Source: Janibacter sp. A1S7 (GTDB lineage: Bacteria > Actinomycetota > Actinomycetes > Actinomycetales > Dermatophilaceae). From it: a DNA stretch of 64,000 nt. Below the pieces are notes generated by a model. It had not been told where the DNA came from and did no database searches. It worked only from the letters and a program-made list of their open reading frames with translations. A program made the position numbers and the translations under genes. The stretch is from positions 2,294,001 through 2,358,000 of the forward strand of contig NZ_CP144913.1 of assembly GCF_037198315.1 (NCBI RefSeq), written 5' to 3'. Positions 54,775-64,000 of this stretch are shown here, in pieces (within the stretch, counting starts at the first letter, position 1; every line of letters begins with the position of its first letter).

Positions 54775-55439
54775 GTGTCGTCCCCCTGCCCGCTGCTGGA
54801 CTCCAGCACCAGCTTGACCGGGGTGTCCTTCTGGTCGTACGAGAGGATGTCGGCCACCCGTCCCTCCGGCACGACGATCACCGCGGCAGACCCGACGCCG
54901 CCGCCCATGACACCGCTCGACGTCTCCGGCAGGGAGGAGACGGTGACCCGCTCGACGAGCGGGGTGTAGGCGACCGGCTCATCCGACTCGTCCTCCCCCT
55001 TCGACGGCTGCGGGACGTAGACGGTCACCCTGGAGCCGACCGCGAGATTGCTCAGGTAGATCGGGTCCACCCGTACCGGGACCTCCCGGACCCGCCGGTC
55101 CGTCGGGTCGATGACGGCCGCCTTCGGAACGATCTCACCGGGCTGCAGGAGCCGGTCCATGATCGCGCCGTTGGGCAGCCGGTCGTCGACCCGGAGGTAG
55201 TCCGGGGCGGAGTCTCCGAGCTGGACGTCCACGCGCACGAAGTCCTCCTCGGTCACCGCGTGACCGGGAGTGAGGGTGTGCTTGGCGGCCCACATGCCGA
55301 CCCGGTCGTCCGCTGCGCTGAACGCAGCGGAACCGATGACGACGGCCAACAGCACGAGGAGGACTCCGACGATGAGCCGGGCATCCTTCCACGAGGGTCT
55401 GACCAGGCGACGGGCGGTACGGGCGGGCAGGGCGCTCAC
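54771..55439 (-). CDS. SAF-domain protein, CpaB/RcpC-like
   Basis: The 222-residue protein has a transmembrane helix (LIVGVLLVLLAVVIGSAAF) and a SAF domain (TPGHAVTEEDFVRVDVQLG, then PVRVDPIYLSNLAVGSRVTV). It corresponds to CpaB/RcpC, a Tad periplasmic component. GTG 55439 has a good GAAGGA site five bases upstream; ATG 55484 would add 15 residues. Probably co-transcribed with the CpaE-like gene. Confidence 0.82.
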   Translation of the reverse strand: MSALPARTARRLVRPSWKDARLIVGVLLVLLAVVIGSAAFSAADDRVGMWAAKHTLTPGHAVTEEDFVRVDVQLGDSAPDYLRVDDRLPNGAIMDRLLQPGEIVPKAAVIDPTDRRVREVPVRVDPIYLSNLAVGSRVTVYVPQPSKGEDESDEPVAYTPLVERVTVSSLPETSSGVMGGGVGSAAVIVVPEGRVADILSYDQKDTPVKLVLESSSGQGDDT

Positions 55440-55571
55440 GGGAGTCCTTCGGGTCGGGGTCGAGCCTGCCGCATCATCATGCATCGTCGGCGGCCTGCGT
55501 GCCGGTCGACCGTCCACAAGGGGCCGTGCCGGTGTGTCCGCCGACGCGACCGCCGATGGCAGACTGAGCGC

Positions 55572-55787
55572 ATGGCCCGCAAGTTCATTCCGCTGACCGA
55601 GGTCTCCGAGGTGCTCGGCGTCTCCGCCGCGCAGGCCTATGCCCTGGTGCGCAGCGGTGAGCTCCCGGCGATCAAGGTCGGCGGGCGCGGCCAGTGGCGG
55701 GTCGAGGTCGACGAGCTCGACGCCTACATCGAGCGGATGTACGCCCAGACCCGGGAGTTCGTGAGCAAGGACACCGGTCGCAGCTAG
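55572..55787 (+). CDS. Helix-turn-helix (excisionase/MerR-like) DNA-binding protein
   Basis: The 71-residue protein is a single HTH: LTEVSEVLGVSAAQAYALVR then LPAIKVGGRGQWRVEVDEL, the excisionase-type layout. It is a probable transcription factor rather than a phage excisionase, as no integrase or phage gene is nearby. ATG 55572. It lies between the SAF and LysM units and may control either. Confidence 0.85.
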   Translation: MARKFIPLTEVSEVLGVSAAQAYALVRSGELPAIKVGGRGQWRVEVDELDAYIERMYAQTREFVSKDTGRS

Positions 55788-55795
55788 ACCAGCTG

Positions 55796-56335
55796 TCAGG
55801 TCGAGGCGATCATCGCCACCGCGGCGAAGGGGATGACCCGTTCGCCACGGACGTTCTCCGGGCGTCGCGGGGAGTCCAGCGGGTGCTCGGCGACGTCGAA
55901 GGCGTCGGCGCCGACCGCATCGATCGTGCCGTGCACAGCACCCCCGTCCACATCACGCACGACCACTGCCCGTCGGTCCCGACTGACGCCCCGCACCGCC
56001 GAGCCGAGTCCGAATCGTCGAGAACGGGTGTCATCACGGGGGCGCCCCAGGCCGGAGATGCCGAGCACCGCCGCCACCGGCACGAGTAGCTGACGTCCGC
56101 CGTCCTCGACGAGGAGCACCCAGCCGTCACCCGAGTCCTCGACCTGCCCCCGCACGACGGCGCCGCCCCTCAGTCGCAGCGCCACGCCGGCTCCCACTGC
56201 ACCAGCGAGCCGTTCGCCCAGGGTGATCCGGGCACGCTCCAAGCGCGTCCGCTCGGCCACCTCGGCGTCCAGCTCGAGCCGGGACTGGGCAGCCATCCGG
56301 GCCTCGAGGTCATCGAAGAGTCGGTCCCAACGCAC
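55796..56335 (-). CDS. Conserved actinobacterial hypothetical protein
   Basis: The 179-residue protein has an N-terminal coiled segment (LFDDLEARMAAQSRLELDAE), then strand-rich regions (GVALRLRGGAVVRGQVEDSG, VPVAAVLGISGLG). The layout hints at a small beta-barrel (Sm- or SH3-like) domain. No membrane segment. I do not recognise a function. ATG 56335. Confidence 0.72.
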   Translation of the reverse strand: MRWDRLFDDLEARMAAQSRLELDAEVAERTRLERARITLGERLAGAVGAGVALRLRGGAVVRGQVEDSGDGWVLLVEDGGRQLLVPVAAVLGISGLGRPRDDTRSRRFGLGSAVRGVSRDRRAVVVRDVDGGAVHGTIDAVGADAFDVAEHPLDSPRRPENVRGERVIPFAAVAMIAST

Positions 56336-56373
56336 CGCCCCAATGTATCGGCCGGCCCCTCCTGTTGCGCATC

Positions 56374-56425
56374 ATCAGATGACATGATTTGGTATCCAAC
56401 AGCATCAAACATGATCAAATGACAT
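56374..56425. repeat. Imperfect 12-bp direct repeats before the LysM gene
   Basis: ATCAGATGACAT (56374-56385) recurs as ATCAAATGACAT (56414-56425), 40 bases apart, with further CATCAAAC copies at 56403-56410 and 56423-56430. The block is A+T-rich against its surroundings. It precedes the LysM gene by under 100 bases and could be a regulator binding array. The start sites are not mapped. Confidence 0.5.
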
Positions 56426-56468
56426 CAAACAGCAGCGCACTGTTCCGACAGACTTCGGGGGGATATCC

Positions 56469-57227
56469 ATGACAGGTTCACGCACAGCCCTGGCAGTGGT
56501 CTGCGTGCCCATCGGCGCTGGCCTGACGACCGCCTTGTCCCACACCACGCTCCGCCTGCTGACGATCGGGGCCTCCCGGGCCGGCGACCCTGCCGCCGCC
56601 GTCACCGGGCTGGCCGCAGCCGGCGTGACGCTCCTTGCCGGATGGCTCACCCTCTGCCTCGCTCTGACCCTGACCGGCCAGCTCCCGGGTGCCGTCGGCG
56701 GCGTGGCCCGTCGCTTGCGTGACCAGGTGACCCCGGCCGTCGTCCAGCGGTGGGCAGCGCTCGTCCTGGGCGCCTCGGTCGGGGCGACCATCGCGCCGGG
56801 GACGGCAGTGGCAGCCGTGCACGCGAGTGCGGCACCATCTCCCTCCGGCGTGCCGGGACCGGACTTCACGTCGACAGCTGACTCGATCCCGGAGCGCGCG
56901 CCAGCGGTGGCGCCCTCGGCCGGGTTGCCCGCAGTCGGACCCCTCTCGAATCCCGGGTGGGTTCCCAACCGTCCCCCGACCCGTCACCGCGCCGACCCGC
57001 ACCTGCTCACCGGTACACGACGTTCCGCCACCGAGGGGGAGGCCGTCGTCGTCCGGCGCGGCGACACCCTGTGGTCCATCGCCGCCACCCGCCTCGGGCC
57101 GACCGCGACGGACCTCGAGATCGCCCGGGCCTGGCCCCGGTGGTACGAGGCCAACCGCGCGACGATCGGCGAAAACCCGCACTCCCTGCTCCCCGGCACG
57201 CAGCTCACTCCTCCACCCGCCGACTGA
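56469..57227 (+). CDS. LysM-domain membrane protein
   Basis: The 252-residue protein has two to three N-terminal helices (LAVVCVPIGAGLTTALSHT, VTGLAAAGVTLLAGWLTLCL, RWAALVLGASVGATIAPG). A Pro-rich linker follows, then a C-terminal LysM domain (VVRRGDTLWSIAATRLGPTA...GTQLTPP as a region) that binds peptidoglycan. It may anchor a division or cell-wall factor. Starts after a G-rich ribosome site. Confidence 0.85.
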   Translation: MTGSRTALAVVCVPIGAGLTTALSHTTLRLLTIGASRAGDPAAAVTGLAAAGVTLLAGWLTLCLALTLTGQLPGAVGGVARRLRDQVTPAVVQRWAALVLGASVGATIAPGTAVAAVHASAAPSPSGVPGPDFTSTADSIPERAPAVAPSAGLPAVGPLSNPGWVPNRPPTRHRADPHLLTGTRRSATEGEAVVVRRGDTLWSIAATRLGPTATDLEIARAWPRWYEANRATIGENPHSLLPGTQLTPPPAD

Positions 57228-57260
57228 CCACCTGACGCCACACCGATCGAGGAAGCCACC

Positions 57261-57806
57261 ATGACCGCTCTGCAGCCGTTGCACGTCCTGCCGTCAGCAC
57301 GCCACTGCCCGACAGGGATCCCGCTGCCGACGCACGCCCAGGGACTGGCAGAGCGAGCGCTGGCCGTGACGACCTCACCGCCGTACGTGCAGGATTCCCT
57401 CGCGGTCGACTTCGCCGCGGCCAGCGACGAGCAGCTCTTCGGCCCACAGCCGACCCGGACGTGCGACCTCCCCGACCCCCGGCAGTGGGCGGCACACATC
57501 GCCCAGGCCCTGGTCGAGGTGATGCACGGGGTCCGGCCCCCGAGCCAGGTGATGCGGTGGGCGACCCCCGAGATCTACACCGTCGTGGCCCGACGCGGCT
57601 CCCGGACCGCACGCCGCGCGACCCGAGCGCGTGGCCGACGTCGCGCGCACCGCACCCGAGTCACCCGGGTGCTCATCTGCGAGCCCGCCGACGACGTCGT
57701 CGAGGCGTCGGTCGTCCTCATCGACGGGGAGCGGGTGCGCGCGTTGGCGCTGCGTCTGGTCGGCCGCGACGGCCGCTGGGTCGTCGAGGCGCTGCAGATC
57801 GGCTGA
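57261..57806 (+). CDS. Rv3235-family hypothetical protein
   Basis: The 181-residue protein matches the small family that sits beside secA in Actinobacteria (Rv3235 in M. tuberculosis). The conserved middle reads WAAHIAQALVEVMHGVRPPSQ and the C-terminus RVRALALRLVGRDGRWVVEAL. Function unknown; its constant link to SecA is only positional. Runs as a likely pair with the LysM gene. Confidence 0.82.
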   Translation: MTALQPLHVLPSARHCPTGIPLPTHAQGLAERALAVTTSPPYVQDSLAVDFAAASDEQLFGPQPTRTCDLPDPRQWAAHIAQALVEVMHGVRPPSQVMRWATPEIYTVVARRGSRTARRATRARGRRRAHRTRVTRVLICEPADDVVEASVVLIDGERVRALALRLVGRDGRWVVEALQIG

Positions 57807-57832
57807 GGGTCACCGGGACGTCCCGGTGACCC
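57807..57832. terminator. Perfect 26-bp palindrome, terminator between Rv3235-like gene and secA
   Basis: GGGTCACCGGGAC (57807-57819) is followed at once by its reverse complement (57820-57832). It starts 0 bases after the Rv3235-like stop and lies 30 bases from the secA stop. It can serve both convergent transcripts. Confidence 0.8.
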
Positions 57833-57861
57833 CCGCTCGTGGTGCCACGGGCTCGACGAAC

Positions 57862-60642
<2,781 letters not shown>

Positions 60643-60757
60643 GAACTGATCTCCTGACGTGGTCGATCCGGGCACGGCAGAACGCCACGGCCCGAAGCAG
60701 TCTGCCCTACAGGTTAATGGTTTGCGGACCCACAACCGAGCGGGCACCCTGACCGCC

Positions 60758-61919
60758 ATGAACGACGGCCCGCCGCACGCAGTTCCCACCGGCACCTTCC
60801 CCGACGTGGTGCCGGTCCTCACCGACGGACGTGTGCGGCTGCGAGCGATGAGCGAGGAGGACCTGCCGGCCGTCGTCGAGCAGTCCAACGACCTGGAGAC
60901 CGTCGAGTGGACGGGCCTTCCCCAGCCCTATGACCTCGGCAACGCTCGCGAGTTCCTCGCCGTGCACGCGTCCGACTGGGCGGACCCGAGGGGGGTCGCG
61001 CGCTGCGCGATCGAGCTGATCCCGCACGACGGGGCACCGGCGTCCCCCTTCGCCGGGATCATCGACCTGCGGCCGGGGACGAAGGGGGACGCCTGGGAGA
61101 CCCGGTTCGTCCTCCACCCGGCCGCCCGCGAGCGTGGCGCGATGTCCGGTGCGCTTCGGCTCGCCGCTCGGTGGGCCTTCGACCACGGAGCTGCGAGCCT
61201 GTACTGGTGTGCCGCCCGCGGGCACTTCGCGTCGTGGCGGGTCGCCCATGCCTGCGGCTTCCCACCACGGGACGCTGCCGCAGCACACTGCCGACCGGGT
61301 GCGCGGCAGCACCGACGCATGGGCGGCTTCACTGCTTCCCGGACAGCCGATGGCGCCACGCACCCCGTGGGTCGTGCCGGCCGACCTGCACGGTGAGGGT
61401 GTGCGGCTGCGGCCGCTGCGCGACGACGACCTGGCGATCGCCGAGCCCCACGACCACCCGGCCCACCACCTGCCCGCCCACGCAGTGCCCACACCGGAGA
61501 CCTTCGACGAGTGGGTGCTGCGCCGCCGAGAGTCCGTCGCCCTCGGGATGAGCATGGTCTGGTGCATCACCGACCCTGCCGATGACGAGCCGCTCGGCGA
61601 GGTGTTGGTCTTCGTCCGCTCGGGTCATCTGGCGGAGGGCGGCACCGCCGAGCTCGGGTACACGGTCCGGCCGAGCGCTCGTGGGCGGGGTCTGGCCCGC
61701 GAGGCGGCGCGATCGGCGGCAGCGCACGCCCTGCAGCCGACTGCCCGGGGCGGTCTGGGCTTGCGCCGCCTCGTCGCGGAGACCGCCGCCGACCACGCAG
61801 CGAGCAACAGGGTCCTCACCGCAGCCGGCTTCACCGTCTGGGGGCGCGAGAGAGCCGCCGACGCTCCCGACGGGAGCGTCGGCCCCGCCCTGCACTGGGA
61901 GCGTCTGGCCGAGGGATGA
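60758..61919 (+). pseudogene. Tandem GNAT acetyltransferase, interrupted by a 1-nt frameshift
   Basis: Two N-acetyltransferase domains lie in different frames. The first frame runs 60758-61396 ([20 protein letters not shown]...SWRVAHACGF), and the second continues from about 61262 to 61919 (VRLRPLRDDDLAIAE...YTVRPSARGRGLAREAAR). Removing one C from the CCC at 61261-61263 makes HACGF run directly into HHGTLPQHTADRVRGSTDAW, the normal family continuation. Either a real inactivating indel or a sequencing error; a translated product in life would need the correction. Confidence 0.82.
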
Positions 61920-63119
61920 TCAACCCTCGGTCACCCCGTCGGTCAGGCCGAGCCAGTCGGCCATGAGCACCAGCTCCTCGTCGAGCTCGGCCCGGTCGTC
62001 CCTGCCGCCACGGCCCGGCTCCCACGAGACCTGCCGCGCCCGCAACACCCGTGCACCGCGGTCCGCCTTGAGGTCGACCCGACCGACCAGCCGGTCGCCG
62101 AGGAGGAAGGGCAGCACGTAGTAACCGTGCACCCGCTTGTGGGCGGGCGTGTAGATCTCCAGCCGGTAGTGGAAGTCGAAGAGCTGCTCGACCCGCTGCC
62201 GGTGCCACACCAAACTGTCGAAGGGGGACAGCAGTGCGCGGGCACGGACGGCGCGGGGGCGGCGGGCCCGCTCGTGCAGATACCAGGGCCCGGGACTCCC
62301 CTCGACTTGGACCTCCTCCACCTCGCCCTCGGACACCAACCGGGAGAGCGCCGGACGCACGTGCTCGCGCGGGATCCGGAAGTAGTCGGCCAGGTCGGCC
62401 TGCGTGGACAGCCCGTGCGCCCGCGCGGCGATCCGCACGAGCTCGATGTAGGCCTCCTGCGGGGGGACCCGGCGGGCGCGGTCCAACCACGGGCCGCTCT
62501 CGGCCCTGGGAACGACCCGCGCCAGACCGGCGTAGCGCCGCTCGAACTGGCTCGTGCGGCCGGCCGAGGAGATCCGACCCGCCCAGAAGAGGTACTCCAG
62601 GGCGCTCTTGACCAGGGACCAGTTCCATCCCCAGTCCGCCGGACGCCCGGAACGCTCGTGCCCGAGGGCTGCCTCGATCTGGCGCGCGGTGCGTGGCTGC
62701 CCGGACTCGACCTCGACGAGCACGGCCGCGACCAGGTCGGGGTGGTCCCGGGCGATGCGTTGCATCCCACCCCAGGACCCGTCCTCGGCCCGCTGCATCC
62801 GCGGGTGGTCCATCAGCGGCCAGGTCGAGGGGTGCATCAGGCTCGCCTCGTGGGCCCAGTACTCGACCATCCGCCGCGGCGCACGGTCACGCATCCGGTC
62901 GAGCAGAGCGGTGTCGTACGGCCCCAGCCGGGAGAAGAAGGGCAGGTACTGACTACGCGCGAGCACGTTGACGCTGTCGATCTGGACGAGACCGACCGTG
63001 TCGAGCACCCGCTGCAGGTCGCGGGTGGTCACCGCCCGGTCAGGTCGAGGACGGGCCAGCCCCTGGGCAGCGATGGCGATCCGGCGGGCCTGATCAGGAC
63101 GAAGGGTGCGAGCAGTCAC
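61920..63119 (-). CDS. YcaQ-family winged-helix protein (interstrand-crosslink glycosylase-like)
   Basis: The 399-residue protein of the HTH_42/YcaQ family has the N-terminal DQARRIAIAAQGLA pattern, VGLVQIDSVNVLARSQYLPF, and the C-terminal LLSPFDSLVWHRQRVEQLF. E. coli YcaQ unhooks DNA interstrand crosslinks, using a QxQ-type motif. Here the corresponding stretch reads LVQIDS, so the catalytic residues need alignment. GTG 63119 selected. Confidence 0.83.
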   Translation of the reverse strand: MTARTLRPDQARRIAIAAQGLARPRPDRAVTTRDLQRVLDTVGLVQIDSVNVLARSQYLPFFSRLGPYDTALLDRMRDRAPRRMVEYWAHEASLMHPSTWPLMDHPRMQRAEDGSWGGMQRIARDHPDLVAAVLVEVESGQPRTARQIEAALGHERSGRPADWGWNWSLVKSALEYLFWAGRISSAGRTSQFERRYAGLARVVPRAESGPWLDRARRVPPQEAYIELVRIAARAHGLSTQADLADYFRIPREHVRPALSRLVSEGEVEEVQVEGSPGPWYLHERARRPRAVRARALLSPFDSLVWHRQRVEQLFDFHYRLEIYTPAHKRVHGYYVLPFLLGDRLVGRVDLKADRGARVLRARQVSWEPGRGGRDDRAELDEELVLMADWLGLTDGVTEG

Positions 63120-63178
63120 GAACCCAGCCTGCCGTGGGGCACCGACAGCCGCTCCGGGACGAGATGACCAACGGGAGC

Positions 63179-63230
63179 GCGACCGGATGATGGGGCGACA
63201 GCGTCGGCCCACGCCCCATCGTCCGGTCGC
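63179..63230. terminator. Hairpin downstream of hpf
   Basis: GCGACCGGATGATGGGGCG (63179-63197) pairs with CGCCCCATCGTCCGGTCGC (63212-63230) across a 14-base loop, with one G-U pair. It lies 16 bases from the hpf stop and stops its transcription before the YcaQ-like gene. Confidence 0.75.
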
Positions 63231-63246
63231 GCAGCGACGAGAGAAC

Positions 63247-63939
63247 TCAGACCCGGGCTCCGGCTCCCTGGTCGACGTCGACGGCTGCGGCGTCCAGGTC
63301 CGTCCCGTCCACGCCGTCCTGCACCTCGAGATGGATCACCCCGTAGGACCAGCCACGACGGCGGTAGACGACGCTCGGGCGGTCGTAGTCCACGTCGTGG
63401 AAGAGAAAGAAGTCGTGCCCGACGAGCTCCATGCGACGTACGGCCTCGGCCAGGTTCATCGGAGCGGACTCGTGCATCTTCTCGCGGACCTCGATCGGGC
63501 TGTCGCCGATCGTGCCGAACTGATCCGGCGCCTCCTGCTCCTGGGCGGGCTGGTCGAGCGCCGGCGGCGCGGTCAGGTCCGCGGTCGCTGCGGCCACCGA
63601 GGTACGGCGGCGGCCACGACGGACGTTGCGCTTGTCGTGGGCACGGCGCAGGCGCTCGAGAAGCTTGTCGGCGGCAAGATCCACCGCTGCTTGTCGGTCG
63701 TCGTGGCTGGCCTCGGCGCGGATCACGGGCCCCTTGGACCGGCAGGTGATCTCGACGCGCTCACTGACCTTCGCCTGGCGCGGGTTGGGCTCGTGACTCA
63801 CCATGACCTCGATCCGCTGGACCCGCGGATCGAGCTGGGGAACCTTCGAGAGCTTGCTCTCGACGTAGTCCCTCAGTCGATCGGAGACGTTGACGTTGCG
63901 TCCGGTGATGGCAATTTCCACGGAGTCCTCCTGGGACAT
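63247..63939 (-). CDS. hpf: Long-form ribosome hibernation-promoting factor HPF
   Basis: A 230-residue long HPF. The N-terminal domain (1-110; ITGRNVNVSDRLRDYVESKL, PVIRAEASHDDRQAAVDL) binds the 30S decoding centre. A linker follows, then a C-terminal domain (HDFFLFHDVDYDRPSVVYRR) dimerises to form 100S ribosomes. Its position beside secA matches Rv3241c. ATG 63939; the last ~60 bases upstream hold nothing I recognise. Confidence 0.95.
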   Translation of the reverse strand: MSQEDSVEIAITGRNVNVSDRLRDYVESKLSKVPQLDPRVQRIEVMVSHEPNPRQAKVSERVEITCRSKGPVIRAEASHDDRQAAVDLAADKLLERLRRAHDKRNVRRGRRRTSVAAATADLTAPPALDQPAQEQEAPDQFGTIGDSPIEVREKMHESAPMNLAEAVRRMELVGHDFFLFHDVDYDRPSVVYRRRGWSYGVIHLEVQDGVDGTDLDAAAVDVDQGAGARV

Positions 63940-64000
63940 CGGTGCTGCATGAAGGCCGCCTGGCGAGGGCGTGTCAGCCGGGGCACCACCTCCGTTCCCG

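Noticed and set aside
55572..55787. Excisionase of a mobile element
   Set aside because: The HTH resembles excisionases, but no integrase, att repeats or phage genes are near, and neighbours are core genes.

Overview
The window is about 70% G+C and gene-dense, with many 4-base ATGA/GTGA stop-start overlaps. It carries typical Actinobacteria markers: WhiB, PdtaS, the 180-kDa NAD-glutamate dehydrogenase, WS/DGAT acyltransferase, DUF2510/RDD protein and SAF/Tad pilus genes. Several blocks match the Mycobacterium tuberculosis gene order: pncB/clpS/DUF2017...murI/Rv1339/rph/rdgB, prfB-ftsE-ftsX-smpB-ssrA, whiB1/pdtaS and Rv3235-secA-hpf. The best guess is a Micrococcales chromosome, probably Intrasporangiaceae (Janibacter-like). 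That placement is inference. No phage, insertion sequence, CRISPR array or tRNA was seen. Region 1-10 kb: rdgB (cut by the window edge) and rph, then an alpha/beta hydrolase, an S66 peptidase, and a four-gene iron-siderophore ABC uptake operon (3.1-7.0 kb) behind a DtxR/IdeR-like box. A HAD phosphatase follows, then a minus-strand clpS-DUF2017-murI-MBL hydrolase operon. Compared with mycobacteria, the iron genes look inserted between MBL/murI and rph/rdgB. Region 10-18.5 kb: pncB, a serine hydrolase, pncA and an unrecognised gene are coupled on the plus strand. Facing them is a heme oxygenase-DedA-like-RDD operon with a second DtxR-like box, then hpd (4-hydroxyphenylpyruvate dioxygenase) divergent from an Lrp/AsnC regulator. 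Region 18.5-31.9 kb: two helicases, a thioesterase-like protein, DUF3039, YqgE, VanZ-like protein, thioredoxin, CsbD, tmRNA, smpB, an M23 peptidase, ftsX, ftsE, prfB and an AI-2E-family exporter. Region 32-41 kb: a tightly coupled Tad/Flp pilus operon (tadA, tadB, tadC, a pilin-like protein, two TadE-like and one TadG-like protein) is divergent from a 1395-residue FHA-FtsK/SpoIIIE ATPase of the type VII (EssC/EccC) kind. Region 41-64 kb: amidase, membrane protein, whiB1, pdtaS, NAD-GDH and a two-gene unit of small helical proteins, the second with a W-P-G motif (possible type VII substrates). After these come DUF2505, a WS/DGAT-like acyltransferase, CpaE- and CpaB-like Tad genes, an HTH protein, a LysM membrane protein, an Rv3235-like protein, secA, a frameshifted tandem GNAT gene, a YcaQ-like protein and hpf. 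The most notable observations are two G/C-run frameshifts (siderophore-binding lipoprotein and tandem GNAT gene), an in-frame amber codon followed by a plausible protein tail, the EssC-like ATPase with a distant WXG-like pair, a Gln in place of the catalytic His of the WS/DGAT motif, and strong over-representation of the 9-mer CGAAGGGGG.
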